In this document: positions 6,364-14,338 of the stretch, piece by piece | Position numbering within the stretch: position 1 is the stretch's first letter | How the letters are laid out: every line of letters begins with the position of its first letter | Assembly (NCBI GenBank): GCA_030017825.1 | Contig: JASEGW010000022.1 | Location: forward strand, 1 to 17,231 | Direction: 5' to 3' | DNA: 17,231 bases | From: a bacterium | Lineage (GTDB): Bacteria; UBA9089; JAHJRX01 | Program-made: the position numbers and the translations under genes | Notes under the pieces: model-generated | Told to the model about the DNA's origin: nothing | The model's database searches: none | Seen by the model: only the letters and a program-made list of their open reading frames with translations

Positions 6364-6906
6364 ATGGTTCGATTAAAAGAGAAATATTATAATAAAATAA
6401 TACCAGAAATGATGAAGGAATTGAATTGTAATAATAAAAATGCTGTGCCTAAATTAGAAAAGGTTGTTATCAATATGGGTATTGGAGAAGCAAATGTAAA
6501 TATAAAAGCATTAGATGCAGCTATTGAAGAATTAACTCTTATTACAGGACAAAAACCAGTAAAAACGTATGCTAAAAAATCAATTGCCAATTTTAAGATT
6601 AGAGAAGGAGTACCTGTAGGGTGTCGAGTTACCTTAAGAGGCAATAGAATGTATGAGATGTTAGATCGTCTTATAAATATAGCCTTACCTAGAATTAGGG
6701 ATTTTAAAGGGGTTAGTCAAAATTCTTTTGATGGATATGGAAATTATACCTTAGGGCTTAAAGAGCAAATTATTTTTCCAGAAATAAATTATGACCGAAT
6801 AGAACGAGTTCGAGGGATGAATATTTCTATTGTTACTACTACTGATAAAGACGAAGAAGCTTTAAAACTTTTAAGCTTGTTTGGTATGCCTTTTAGAAAA
6901 CAATAA
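6364..6906 (+). CDS. rplE: 50S ribosomal protein L5
   Basis: Central protuberance protein that binds 5S rRNA and contacts P-site tRNA. The 180-residue product has the family length and motifs: LEKVVINMGIGEA (31-43), TGQKPVKTYAKKSIANFKIREG (56-77), PRIRDFKGVSQNSFDGYGNYTLGLKEQIIFPEI (109-141) and the closing MNISIVTTTDKDEEALKLLSLFGMPF. The ATG at 6364 lies 8 bases after the rplX stop; the ribosome binding site (GTAGGT) is weaker than average here, so coupling to rplX translation is likely. Confidence 0.97.
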   Translation: MVRLKEKYYNKIIPEMMKELNCNNKNAVPKLEKVVINMGIGEANVNIKALDAAIEELTLITGQKPVKTYAKKSIANFKIREGVPVGCRVTLRGNRMYEMLDRLINIALPRIRDFKGVSQNSFDGYGNYTLGLKEQIIFPEINYDRIERVRGMNISIVTTTDKDEEALKLLSLFGMPFRKQ

Positions 6907-6920
6907 ACATCGAGGATAAA

Positions 6921-7106
6921 ATGGCAAAAAAATCTATGATCGAGAAAAAAAATAGACCAGCAAAATTTAAAGTTCGGGAGTATAACAGGTGTTCACTTTG
7001 CGGACGTCCTCGAGGATATTATAGAAAATTTGACATATGTAGAATATGTTTTAGAAAATTAGCTTTAGAAGGAAAATTGCCTGGAGTAATAAAGGCAAGC
7101 TGGTAA
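6921..7106 (+). CDS. rpsN: 30S ribosomal protein S14, zinc-binding type
   Basis: Small-subunit head protein. The 61-residue length and four cysteines (C24, C27, C40, C43, in CSLCGRP and CRICFRKLA) mark the short zinc-binding (type Z, C+) form rather than the about 100-residue zinc-free form. The C-terminus KLPGVIKASW is the usual ending. ATG 6921 follows GAGGA at 6912-6916. It sits between rplE and rpsH as in most bacteria. The symbol rpsZ is also used for this form. Confidence 0.97.
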   Translation: MAKKSMIEKKNRPAKFKVREYNRCSLCGRPRGYYRKFDICRICFRKLALEGKLPGVIKASW

Positions 7107-7127
7107 AAAATAGTTAGAGGTTAAAAA

Positions 7128-7526
7128 ATGACTGTAGTTGATCCTATTGCAGATATGCTAACAAGAATTCGTAATGCCCAAAATGCTTATCATGAGAAGG
7201 TGGATATTCCAGCTTCCAAGATCAAGATGAAAATTGTTACAATTCTTAAAAAAGAAGGATTTATAAAATATTATAAATTCATTGAAGATCGAAAGCAAGG
7301 AATAATTAGAGTATATTTAAAATATAGTTCTTCGCGAGAGAAATACATTACCAAACTAGTTAGAGTGAGCAAACCTGGTTTAAGGGTATATGTAAATAAA
7401 GAAAAAGTTTCCAGGGTTTTAAATGGATTAGGAGTAGCCATTATTTCTACTTCTAAGGGAGTTTTGACAGATATTGAATGTCGTAAATTAAATGTTGGCG
7501 GAGAAATATTATGTTATATTTGGTAG
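7128..7526 (+). CDS. rpsH: 30S ribosomal protein S8
   Basis: Primary 16S rRNA-binding protein of the central domain, known in E. coli to repress spc operon translation by binding the rplE region. The 132-residue product has the normal length, opens DPIADMLTRIRNAQNAYHEKVDIPASK and closes with the family signature GVAIISTSKGVLTDIECRKLNVGGEILCYIW. ATG 7128 follows AGAGG at 7116-7120. I did not identify an S8-binding fold in the mRNA. Confidence 0.97.
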   Translation: MTVVDPIADMLTRIRNAQNAYHEKVDIPASKIKMKIVTILKKEGFIKYYKFIEDRKQGIIRVYLKYSSSREKYITKLVRVSKPGLRVYVNKEKVSRVLNGLGVAIISTSKGVLTDIECRKLNVGGEILCYIW

Positions 7527-7534
7527 GTTATTAA

Positions 7535-8074
7535 ATGTCACGAATTGGAAAAAAACCTATTGAAATTCCAAAAGGAGTTTCCATAGATATAAATAATCAT
7601 TTAATAAAGATTACTGGTCCTAAAGGAAGTTTGTCTCGTGAATTATTACCTTTGGTAAAAGTAAAGGTAGAAGATGAAAAAATCATAGTTTCTGTAGATA
7701 AAGGGGATCGTCGAAGCAGAGCTTTTCATGGTCTTTTTAGAGCTTTGATTAATAATATGGTAGTAGGGGTGAATAGTGGATTTACTAAGCTTTTACTCAT
7801 TAATGGAGTTGGATATAAAGCTGCCTTACAAGGAAAAATATTAAACTTACAATTAGGGTATTCACATCCTATTAGCTATGTTCCTCCAGAGGGTATTGCT
7901 TTAGAAGTGCCAACCCCTACTCAAATTAATGTTTCTGGGATAGACAAGGAATTAGTAGGAGAAATAGCAGCTAGAATTAGAGCTTTTAGAAAACCAGATG
8001 CTTATAAGGCCAAAGGAATTAAGTATAATTATGAAGTGATAAGAAGGAAGCCTACTAAGTCAGGAGTAAAGTAA
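7535..8074 (+). CDS. rplF: 50S ribosomal protein L6
   Basis: Large-subunit protein near the sarcin-ricin loop and the elongation-factor site, made of two similar domains. The 179 residues begin MSRIGKKPIEIPKGVSI and include KITGPKGSLSR, HGLFRALINNMVVGV and, in the second domain, LINGVGYKAALQGKILNLQLGYSHPI and a C-terminal RIRAFRKPDAYKAKGIKY. The ATG is 8 bases after the rpsH stop, with TAGGT overlapping that stop as a modest ribosome binding site. Confidence 0.97.
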   Translation: MSRIGKKPIEIPKGVSIDINNHLIKITGPKGSLSRELLPLVKVKVEDEKIIVSVDKGDRRSRAFHGLFRALINNMVVGVNSGFTKLLLINGVGYKAALQGKILNLQLGYSHPISYVPPEGIALEVPTPTQINVSGIDKELVGEIAARIRAFRKPDAYKAKGIKYNYEVIRRKPTKSGVK

Positions 8075-8076
8075 TA

Positions 8077-8430
8077 ATGAAAGCCAAAGAAAAAAAAGCA
8101 GCTAGAATTAGAAGACATAAAAGAATTCGACAGAAAATAGTAGGGTTTAAAGAGCGGCCAAGGTTTACTGTTTTTAAAAGTTGCAAAGGTATATATGCCC
8201 AATTAATAGATGATTTAGAGAAGGAGACATTAATTGCAGCAAGTAGTTTGGAAAAAGATATAAAAGGAAACAGTAAGATAGAAGTAGCAAAACTTGTAGG
8301 TAGTTTAATTGCCAAGAGAGCTTTGGAGAAAGACATAAAAGAAGTGGTATTTGATCGAGGTGGATACTTATATCATGGAAGAATAAAAGCTTTGGCTGAA
8401 AGTGCAAGAGAAGCTGGTTTAAAATTTTAA
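8077..8430 (+). CDS. rplR: 50S ribosomal protein L18
   Basis: Binds 5S rRNA and helps load it into the central protuberance. The 117-residue product has the basic N-terminal stretch (AARIRRHKRIRQKIVGFKER), PRFTVFKSCKGIYAQLIDD, and the C-terminal signature VVFDRGGYLYHGRIKALAESAREAGLKF. ATG 8077 lies 10 bases after AGGAG (8062-8066), inside the end of rplF, and only two bases separate the genes. Confidence 0.97.
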   Translation: MKAKEKKAARIRRHKRIRQKIVGFKERPRFTVFKSCKGIYAQLIDDLEKETLIAASSLEKDIKGNSKIEVAKLVGSLIAKRALEKDIKEVVFDRGGYLYHGRIKALAESAREAGLKF

Positions 8431-8447
8431 TATGGAGTTAATTAAAA

Positions 8448-8942
8448 GTGGTTACAGAAGTTAGTGAAAAAACTTTAATAGAAAAAATTGTTAGCGTAAA
8501 AAGAGTAGTAAAGGTGGTAAAAGGAGGGCGGCGATTTAGCTTTAATGCCTTAGTAGTTGTTGGCGATGGTGAGGGAAAAGTAGGAGTAGGGTTTGGCAAG
8601 GCTAATGAAATATCCGTAGCAATTGCTAAGGGAATAGAACTAGCTAAGAAATGCATGATAAAGGTGTCAATAAATAAAAGCACTATTCCCTGTCAAATAA
8701 TAGGAAAATTTGGAGCGGCTAAAGTTTTACTTAAACCAGCGAAACCTGGAACAGGAATAGTTGCTGGAGGACCAATAAGAGCTATTTTTGAAACAGTAGG
8801 AGTAAAAGATATTTTGACTAAATCTTTAGGTAGCTCTAATCCTATTAATAATGTTTATGCAGCAATGGAAGGAATAAAGGAAATAGAAAGAATATTAAAA
8901 AGAGTAAAACTTCGCAAAGAGAGGGGTCATGAGCAAGATTAG
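8448..8942 (+). CDS. rpsE: 30S ribosomal protein S5
   Basis: Small-subunit protein at the mRNA entry tunnel, important for decoding accuracy. The 164-residue product has an N-terminal double-stranded-RNA-binding-like domain (VVKGGRRFSFNALVVVGDGEGKVGVGFGKANE) and the C-terminal domain with LLKPAKPGTGIVAGGPIRAIFETVGV and KSLGSSNPINNVYAAMEGI. The start is GTG 8448, about 11 bases after GGAG at 8433-8436. The last 14 bases overlap rpmD. Confidence 0.97.
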   Translation: MVTEVSEKTLIEKIVSVKRVVKVVKGGRRFSFNALVVVGDGEGKVGVGFGKANEISVAIAKGIELAKKCMIKVSINKSTIPCQIIGKFGAAKVLLKPAKPGTGIVAGGPIRAIFETVGVKDILTKSLGSSNPINNVYAAMEGIKEIERILKRVKLRKERGHEQD

Positions 8943-9111
8943 AATTACTTTAAAAAAAGGTCTATCAGGAAGAATTGCTAAACATAGAAAAACAGTTTCT
9001 GCTTTGGGGCTTAAACATGTTAATCATCAGGTGATAAAAGATGATCATCCAGCAGTAAGAGGGATGGTTAAAAAAATAGATTATTTACTGACAGTAGAGG
9101 AGATAAAGTAG
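8929..9111 (+). CDS. rpmD: 50S ribosomal protein L30
   Basis: Small non-essential-class large-subunit protein, missing from several bacterial groups but present here. The 60-residue product, SKIRITLKKGLSGRIAKHRK then LGLKHVNHQVIKDDHPAVRGMVKKIDYLLTVEE, is full length. ATG 8929 lies in the end of rpsE behind GAGGGG. The stop TAG shares its final G with the GTG start of rplO, so the three genes are tightly coupled. Confidence 0.95.
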   Translation: MSKIRITLKKGLSGRIAKHRKTVSALGLKHVNHQVIKDDHPAVRGMVKKIDYLLTVEEIK

Positions 9112-9560
9112 TGGACTTAACCCAATTATATCCAGCTTTAGATTCTACAAAGAGAAGAAAAAGAGTAGGAAGAGGTAGTGGTTCTGGACATGGAAAAACT
9201 TCCACTAGAGGGCATAAAGGTCAAAAAGCTCGCAGTGGAGCAAAATCTAGTCCTTACCGAGGATTTGAAGGTGGACAGATGCCTCTTGCTAGGAGAATAC
9301 CTAAGAAAGGCTTTAGAAATATTTTTAGAAAAGAATACAATATAGTTAATATTTCCAGCTTAAACAAATTTAAACCTAACACTGAAGTAACCAAGGAACT
9401 GCTTTTGGCTAATCAAGTAATCAGAAAAAAGAATCTTCCTATAAAATTGTTAGGAAAAGGAGAAATTAAAACTGCCTTAACTATAGTAGTTGACAGAGTA
9501 AGTAAAAGTGCTTTAGAAAAGATAGAAAAAGCTGGAGGCAAGGTGAATATAAGTGATTAG
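9111..9560 (+). CDS. rplO: 50S ribosomal protein L15
   Basis: Late-assembly large-subunit protein. The 149 residues carry the glycine- and arginine-rich N-terminal extension (KRRKRVGRGSGSGHGKTSTRGHKGQKARSG, about 15-44), GFEGGQMPLARRIPKKGFRN, and a C-terminal domain ending SALEKIEKAGGKVN, the usual L15 signature. GTG 9111 overlaps the rpmD stop by one base with AGAGGAGA just upstream. The end overlaps secY by 8 bases. Confidence 0.97.
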   Translation: MDLTQLYPALDSTKRRKRVGRGSGSGHGKTSTRGHKGQKARSGAKSSPYRGFEGGQMPLARRIPKKGFRNIFRKEYNIVNISSLNKFKPNTEVTKELLLANQVIRKKNLPIKLLGKGEIKTALTIVVDRVSKSALEKIEKAGGKVNISD

Positions 9561-10866
9561 TGCTTTAGTTGATTCCTTTAAAATTACTGACTTAAGAAGA
9601 AGAATTATTTTTACTTTAGCATTAATTGCTGTATTTAGAGTAGGGACATTTATACCTACTCCGGGCATAGATGCAGCTGCTCTTACAGAATATTTTCAAA
9701 AGATGGAAGGAACTATTATTGGGTTCCTAAATTTATTCTCAGGAGGTGCATTCGAAAACTTTTCTATTTTTGCACTAGGCATTATGCCTTATATTAGCGC
9801 TTCTATTATTATTCAATTGTTGACTGTAGTAATTCCTTATTTAGAAAAATTAAGCAAAGAAGGAGAAGTAGGAAGAAAAAGGATTACTCAATATACTAGA
9901 TATGGCACTATTGTTCTTAGCTTAATTCAATCTACGGGTTTAAGTTTCTGGATGCAAAGCATTCAAGGTTCTGATGGCGCTTCTATTGTTTATAATCCAG
10001 GGCTTTCCTTTCATTTAATGAGTGTTATTACTTTAACTAGTGGTACAACTTTTATTATGTGGTTAGGAGAGCAAATTACTGAACGGGGCATAGGCAATGG
10101 AATCTCTTTAATTATTTTTGCAGGAATTATAGCCGGTATGCCGGGAGCTATTGCAAACACCATTAAATCGTTATATACAGGAGAGATGAACATATTTACA
10201 GTATTGTTTATCGTAATTTTAATGATAGCTGTAACTGCAGCTGTAATTATAATGCTTTTGGGGCAAAGAAAGATTATGGTTCAGTATGCAAAAAAGATTG
10301 TAGGTAGAAAGGTTTATGGTGGGCAAAGCACTCATATTCCTTTATTAATTAATCAGGCTGGAGTTATTCCAGTAATATTTGCTTCATCTATTTTAGCTTT
10401 TCCTTCAACAATTGGTACTTTTTTTGGCAAAGGTAATGCAACTATTAGTACTATATTAAGTTATTTAGAAAGGGGTAAGCCTGTATATAGCTTGGTTTAT
10501 GTGAGCGCAATAATATTTTTTACTTATTTTTATACAGCAGTTATTTTTAATCCAACTGATGTAGCAGATAATATGCGAAAATACGGAGGCTTTGTCCCTG
10601 GTATTCGTCCAGGCAAACCAACCGCTGATTATATTGAAAAAGTTTTAGGAAGAATTACTTTAGTAGGAGCAGTATTCTTAGCTTTAATTGCTCTACTTCC
10701 AGATTTGTTAATTAGTTGGGCTAAAGTTTCTTTTTACTTTGGGGGCACAGCTTTATTAATAGTAATAGGAGTAGGCTTAGATACTATCAAGCAAGTTGAA
10801 TCTCATTTATTAATGAGGCATTATGAAGGATTTATGAAAAAAGGGAAGATGAGGGGTAGAAGATAA
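9553..10866 (+). CDS. secY: Protein translocase subunit SecY
   Basis: Channel-forming subunit of the SecYEG inner-membrane translocon, exporting and inserting proteins. The 437-residue product has the ten expected hydrophobic segments; the first is near 18-38 and the plug region follows (LFSGGAFENFSIFALGIMPY, about 61-80). Family signatures include RITQYTRYGT, TERGIGNGISLIIFAGI, the large cytosolic loop RKIMVQYAKKIVGRK, FNPTDVADNMRKYGGFVPGIRPG and the C-terminal VESHLLMRHYEGFMKKG. GTG 9553 overlaps rplO and follows AAGGTG at 9540-9545. Its stop overlaps adk by one base. Confidence 0.98.
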   Translation: MISALVDSFKITDLRRRIIFTLALIAVFRVGTFIPTPGIDAAALTEYFQKMEGTIIGFLNLFSGGAFENFSIFALGIMPYISASIIIQLLTVVIPYLEKLSKEGEVGRKRITQYTRYGTIVLSLIQSTGLSFWMQSIQGSDGASIVYNPGLSFHLMSVITLTSGTTFIMWLGEQITERGIGNGISLIIFAGIIAGMPGAIANTIKSLYTGEMNIFTVLFIVILMIAVTAAVIIMLLGQRKIMVQYAKKIVGRKVYGGQSTHIPLLINQAGVIPVIFASSILAFPSTIGTFFGKGNATISTILSYLERGKPVYSLVYVSAIIFFTYFYTAVIFNPTDVADNMRKYGGFVPGIRPGKPTADYIEKVLGRITLVGAVFLALIALLPDLLISWAKVSFYFGGTALLIVIGVGLDTIKQVESHLLMRHYEGFMKKGKMRGRR

Positions 10867-11513
10867 TGAGGTTTATTTTTTTAGGTCCTCCTGGTGCAGG
10901 CAAGGGAACCCAAGCTAAAAAGTTAGCTTCTGATTGTCAGATTCCTCAGATATCTACAGGCGATATTCTAAGAGCTGCTGTAAGTAACAAAACAGAAATG
11001 GGTCTTAAAGCTAAATTCTTTATGGATAAAGGAAAATTAGTACCAGATGAAGTAATTTTAGGTATTATTAAAGATTGTTTGGATGAAGAAAGATGTAAAG
11101 ATGGTTATATCTTAGATGGTTTTCCAAGGACTATTAACCAGGCTATAGAATTAAGTAGTCTATTAAAAGAAATAAATTCAAAGATAGATGCTATTTTTAA
11201 CTTTAAAGTAAAAGATGAGATAATAATCAATAGACTTTGTGGAAGAAGAGTATGTAAGGACTGCGGAGCTTTATATCATGTTGAATATTTAAAAACAGCT
11301 AAAGAGAATATATGTGATCATTGTCAGGGAGAATTATATCAAAGAAAAGATGATACCGAAGAAATAGTTAAGAAAAGGCTTTTAGTTTATCATGATTTAA
11401 CTTCTCCTTTAATAGAGTATTATAAAAAGTTAAGTTTATTGAAAGAGATAGAGGGGGAAGGAGATGTAAGAGAGATATATAAAGAAATTAAGGCATTTCT
11501 TGAGAAAAATTAA
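10866..11513 (+). CDS. adk: Adenylate kinase, zinc-lid long form
   Basis: Cytosolic enzyme interconverting ATP + AMP and 2 ADP. The 215 residues contain the P-loop GPPGAGKGTQ (7-16), AMP-site residues STGDILRAA (30-38) and YILDGFPRTINQA (81-93), and a long LID domain (about 123-160) with four cysteines, C130, C133, C150 and C153, arranged as CKDC and CDHC. This is the structural zinc-binding LID of many Gram-positive and other bacteria, rather than the cysteine-free LID of E. coli. ATG 10866 shares one base with the secY stop, after GAGGGG. Its place between secY and map is the common arrangement. Confidence 0.98.
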   Translation: MRFIFLGPPGAGKGTQAKKLASDCQIPQISTGDILRAAVSNKTEMGLKAKFFMDKGKLVPDEVILGIIKDCLDEERCKDGYILDGFPRTINQAIELSSLLKEINSKIDAIFNFKVKDEIIINRLCGRRVCKDCGALYHVEYLKTAKENICDHCQGELYQRKDDTEEIVKKRLLVYHDLTSPLIEYYKKLSLLKEIEGEGDVREIYKEIKAFLEKN

Positions 11514-11516
11514 TTA

Positions 11517-12260
11517 ATGATTATATTAAAATCTGAGCAAGAAATAGAGCGTATCAGAGCAGCGGGTAGGATTGTAAAGGATGTTCTAGAAAGATTAAAG
11601 AATATGGTAGCTCCTGGAGTTACCACTAAACAATTAGATAAAATAGCTCATGATTATATTTTTTCAAAAAATGCATTTCCAGCTTTTTTAGGTTATCGTG
11701 GTTTTCCAGCAAGTATTTGTACTTCAAAAAATTTTGAAGTAGTACATGGTATGCCAAATAACATACCTTTAGTAAATGGCGATATTATTAGTATTGATAT
11801 AGGGGTGTTATTAAATAGCTATTATGCTGATGCAGCCATAACTTTACCAGTAGGAAATATTTCTAAAGAAGCAGCTAACATAATTAGAATAGCTAAAAAA
11901 GCTTTAGATGAGAGTATTAAGCAGGCTGTTTCAGGCAATAGATTATTTGATATTTCCAATAAAATACAAACTATTACTGAGAAAGCTGGGTATTCTGTAG
12001 TAAGAGATTTTGTAGGACATGGAATTGGCAGCAATATGCACGAAGAACCTCAAATTCCAAATTTTGGAGAACGAGGAAAAGGTCCTCGCTTAAAAAAAGG
12101 AATGGTTTTTTGTTTAGAGCCTATGATTAATGTAGGTGGATATGAAGTAGAAGTTTTAGCAGATAATTGGACAGTAGTTACAAAGGATAGAAGTCTTTCT
12201 GCTCATTTTGAACATACTATTTTAATTACAGAAAAAAATCCAGAGATTCTTACAATATAA
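11517..12260 (+). CDS. map: Type I methionine aminopeptidase
   Basis: Removes the N-terminal methionine from new proteins as they leave the ribosome. The 247-residue product is a compact type Ia enzyme without the zinc-finger extension. The five metal ligands can be placed at D94 (SIDIGV), D105 (YYADAAI), H168 (FVGHGIG), E201 (CLEPMI) and E232 (HFEHTIL), with catalytic H77 in VVHGMP. The segment TSKNFEVVHGMP differs slightly from the usual VNE form. ATG 11517 is 3 bases after the adk stop; the ribosome binding site is weak, suggesting coupling to adk. Confidence 0.97.
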   Translation: MIILKSEQEIERIRAAGRIVKDVLERLKNMVAPGVTTKQLDKIAHDYIFSKNAFPAFLGYRGFPASICTSKNFEVVHGMPNNIPLVNGDIISIDIGVLLNSYYADAAITLPVGNISKEAANIIRIAKKALDESIKQAVSGNRLFDISNKIQTITEKAGYSVVRDFVGHGIGSNMHEEPQIPNFGERGKGPRLKKGMVFCLEPMINVGGYEVEVLADNWTVVTKDRSLSAHFEHTILITEKNPEILTI

Positions 12261-12286
12261 TACTTAAAAAAATAATACTTAAAAAA
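12259..12286 (+). repeat. Short tandem repeat after map
   Basis: The 13-mer AATACTTAAAAAA occurs at 12259-12271 and 12274-12286, a 15-base period beginning in the map stop codon. The rest of the 129-base map-infA gap is AT-rich with a weak hairpin of CTAAAA (12331-12336) and TTTTAG (12345-12350). I see no confident promoter for infA there. Confidence 0.6.
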
Positions 12287-12389
12287 GAAGTAAGAAGTTA
12301 AAAATTAAAAAACCTGAAGAGACATTTATTCTAAAATTTTATATTTTTAGGATTGGTTAGTATATTTTATATAACAGAAGGTAGAAATT

Positions 12390-12608
12390 ATGCCTAAGGA
12401 AGAGGCTATACAAGTTGAAGGAGTTGTAATAGAAGCATTACCCAATGTAATGTTTAGAGTTGAGATAGAAAATGGACATAAAGTATTAGCACATATTTCA
12501 GGAAAAATGCGTATGCATTATATTAGAATTTTACCTGGAGATAAAGTAACTGTTGAGCTTTCTCCTTATGACTTAACTAGAGGAAGAATTGTATATCGAG
12601 AGAAATAA
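12390..12608 (+). CDS. infA: Translation initiation factor IF-1
   Basis: OB-fold factor that binds the 30S A site during initiation. The 72-residue product has the family length and sequence: EEAIQVEGVVIEALPNVMFRV, NGHKVLAHISGKMRMHYIRI and LPGDKVTVELSPYDLTRGRIVYR. ATG 12390 follows AAGGTAG. A 129-base gap upstream makes a new transcript start possible, though none is obvious. rpmJ starts 15 bases after its stop. Confidence 0.98.
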   Translation: MPKEEAIQVEGVVIEALPNVMFRVEIENGHKVLAHISGKMRMHYIRILPGDKVTVELSPYDLTRGRIVYREK

Positions 12609-12623
12609 ACTACGAGGAAGATT

Positions 12624-12737
12624 ATGAAAGTAAGAGCTTCGGTGAAAAAGATTTGCGATAAATGTAAAATTATTAAAAGAAAAGGAAAATTAAGAGTAAT
12701 CTGTATTATTTCCAAACATAAACAAATACAAGGTTAG
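12624..12737 (+). CDS. rpmJ: 50S ribosomal protein L36
   Basis: Smallest ribosomal protein of the large subunit, read directly from the sequence. It is 37 residues, MKVRASVKKICDKCKIIKRK then GKLRVICIISKHKQIQG. The zinc ligands C11, C14, C27 and H32 mark the ancestral C+ form. ATG 12624 follows GAGGAAG (12614-12620). It lies between infA and rpsM, the usual position. Position 29-30 is II where many L36 proteins have NP before the KHKQ ending. Confidence 0.97.
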   Translation: MKVRASVKKICDKCKIIKRKGKLRVICIISKHKQIQG

Positions 12738-12746
12738 GAGGAAAAT

Positions 12747-13130
12747 TTGGCCAGAATAGTAGGGGTAGATTTACCACGCAATAAAAGAATAGAAATAGCT
12801 TTAACTTATATATATGGAATTGGAATTACATCGTCAAAAAAAATATTATCCATGACTAATATTGATCCAAATACAAGAGTACATAATCTTACCGAAGATG
12901 AAATTTCTAGACTTCGTCAAGTAATAGAAAAAGAATTTAAAGTAGAAGGAGATCTTCGAAAAGAAGTTTTTATGAGTATAAAGAGATTAATTGAAGTAGG
13001 CTCTTATCGTGGAGTTAGACATAGGAAAAATCTTCCCGCAAGAGGTCAGCGGACTAAGACAAATGCTCGTACTCATAAGGGCCAAAAAAGAGCAGTTGGC
13101 ATTAAAAAGAAAAATAAAACAAAGGAGTAA
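12747..13130 (+). CDS. rpsM: 30S ribosomal protein S13
   Basis: Head protein that forms intersubunit bridges and touches P-site tRNA with its basic tail. The 127 residues run ARIVGVDLPRNKRIEIALTY, IYGIGITSSKKIL and the conserved YRGVRHRKNLPARGQRTKTNARTHKG. The start is TTG 12747, directly behind AGGAGG (12736-12741), which overlaps the rpmJ stop and is the strongest ribosome binding site in the window. rpsK begins 3 bases after its stop. Confidence 0.97.
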   Translation: MARIVGVDLPRNKRIEIALTYIYGIGITSSKKILSMTNIDPNTRVHNLTEDEISRLRQVIEKEFKVEGDLRKEVFMSIKRLIEVGSYRGVRHRKNLPARGQRTKTNARTHKGQKRAVGIKKKNKTKE

Positions 13131-13133
13131 ATT

Positions 13134-13529
13134 GTGGCCAGAAGAGATAAGGTAACTAAGAGTAAGAAAAAGGGAAAAAAGAATATAACTATAGGAGTTG
13201 CTCATATTCAATCTACATTCAATAATACTATTGTTACTATCACAGATATTGATGGGAATGTCTTAACTTGGGCTAGTGCTGGGACAGTTGGGTTTAAGGG
13301 TTCTCGAAAGAATACTCCTTTTGTAGCCCAATTGGCAGCAGAAAATACAGCCAAAAAAGCTATAGAATATGGTATGCATAAAATTTCTATTTTAGTTACT
13401 GGTCCTGGCGCTGGAAGAGAACCTGCTATTAGATCATTACAAGCAGCAGGATTGGAAATAAAATCTATCAAAGATGTAACTCCTATACCTCATAATGGAT
13501 GTCGACCTCCAAAGAGAAGAAGAGTTTAG
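13134..13529 (+). CDS. rpsK: 30S ribosomal protein S11
   Basis: Platform protein near the mRNA exit and the anti-Shine-Dalgarno region. The 131-residue product contains GVAHIQSTFNNTIVTITD, GNVLTWASAGTVGFKGSRKNTPFVAQ and the family-wide ending DVTPIPHNGCRPPKRRRV. GTG 13134 is 6 bases after AAAGGAG (13121-13127), which sits inside the end of rpsM. rpsD follows after 34 bases. Confidence 0.97.
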   Translation: MARRDKVTKSKKKGKKNITIGVAHIQSTFNNTIVTITDIDGNVLTWASAGTVGFKGSRKNTPFVAQLAAENTAKKAIEYGMHKISILVTGPGAGREPAIRSLQAAGLEIKSIKDVTPIPHNGCRPPKRRRV

Positions 13530-13563
13530 CAATAAAAGGTTACATTAAAAGGAGTATCAAAGA

Positions 13564-14193
13564 ATGGCAAGATATACAGGTCCAGTTTGCAAATTATGCA
13601 GAAGAGAAAGAATTAAATTATTCTTAAAAGGTGAACGTTGCAATACTGGTAAATGCTCAATTACTCGAAGAAAAAATGCACCTGGAGCAAAAGCGGTACC
13701 TATGAGAAAAAAACAATCAAATTATGGTATACAGTTGAGGGAAAAACAAAAATTAAAAAGAATCTATGGTGTATTAGAGAAACAATTTAAGATTTACTTT
13801 ATGAAAGCAGAAAAGCAAAAAGGAATTACTGGTAATAATTTGTTAATTTTTTTGGAAAGAAGATTAGATAATATAGTTTACCATTTAAATTGGGCTGCTT
13901 CTCGCAGCCAGGCACGGCAATTAGTAAAACATGGATTATTGATAGTGAATAATAAAAGAGTAAATATTCCTTCTTTTTTAGCAAAAAGCGGCGATGAAAT
14001 AAAAATAAAAGAAAATAGCAATATAGATAAATTAGTAAAAGATTCTGTAAAATCAAGAGGTCAAAAAAGCATCCCTTCTTGGTTAGTTGTAGATAATAAA
14101 AGAATATCAGCAAAGGTACTTAGATTTCCAGAAAGAGAAGATATAAGTATTCCTATAAATGAACAGTTAGTAGTAGAGTTATATTCTAGATAA
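13564..14193 (+). CDS. rpsD: 30S ribosomal protein S4, zinc-binding form
   Basis: Assembly initiator of the small subunit and, in the family, repressor of its own operon. The 209-residue product has an N-terminal zinc-knuckle set C9, C12, C26, C31 (CKLC and CNTGKC), then SNYGIQLREKQKLKRIYGVLEKQF, and an S4 RNA-binding domain (LERRLDNIVYHLNWAASRSQARQLVKHGLLIVNNKRV, about 97-133). ATG 13564 is 9 bases after AAAAGGAG (13547-13554). A repeat-bearing gap of 145 bases separates it from rpoA. Confidence 0.97.
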   Translation: MARYTGPVCKLCRRERIKLFLKGERCNTGKCSITRRKNAPGAKAVPMRKKQSNYGIQLREKQKLKRIYGVLEKQFKIYFMKAEKQKGITGNNLLIFLERRLDNIVYHLNWAASRSQARQLVKHGLLIVNNKRVNIPSFLAKSGDEIKIKENSNIDKLVKDSVKSRGQKSIPSWLVVDNKRISAKVLRFPEREDISIPINEQLVVELYSR

Positions 14194-14220
14194 CTATAGT
14201 CTTTTGGCTAAAAAATAATT

Positions 14221-14264
14221 GGTGACTGGTAACTAATAACTGGTAATAGGTGGATAGGTGATTA
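14221..14264 (+). repeat. Degenerate heptamer repeat before rpoA
   Basis: Six consecutive 7- to 8-base units fit GGTRAYT loosely: GGTGACT, GGTAACT, AATAACT, GGTAATA, GGTGGATA, GGTGATTA. AGTTACC at 14267-14273 is the reverse complement of GGTAACT at 14228-14234, so a small stem is possible. The rest of the 14194-14338 gap shows no gene or confident promoter; it ends with the rpoA ribosome binding site. Confidence 0.6.
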
Positions 14265-14338
14265 GCAGTTACCGTTTATCGATATAGTTGTTTAGCTTAG
14301 TTTAACCGAGAGTGTATTACTATAAAAGAGGTAATGGA

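Noticed and set aside
14288..14320. Promoter for rpoA from TTGTTT (14288) and TATTAC (14315).
   Set aside because: The spacer is 21 bases, outside the working range, and AT-rich sequence gives such boxes by chance.
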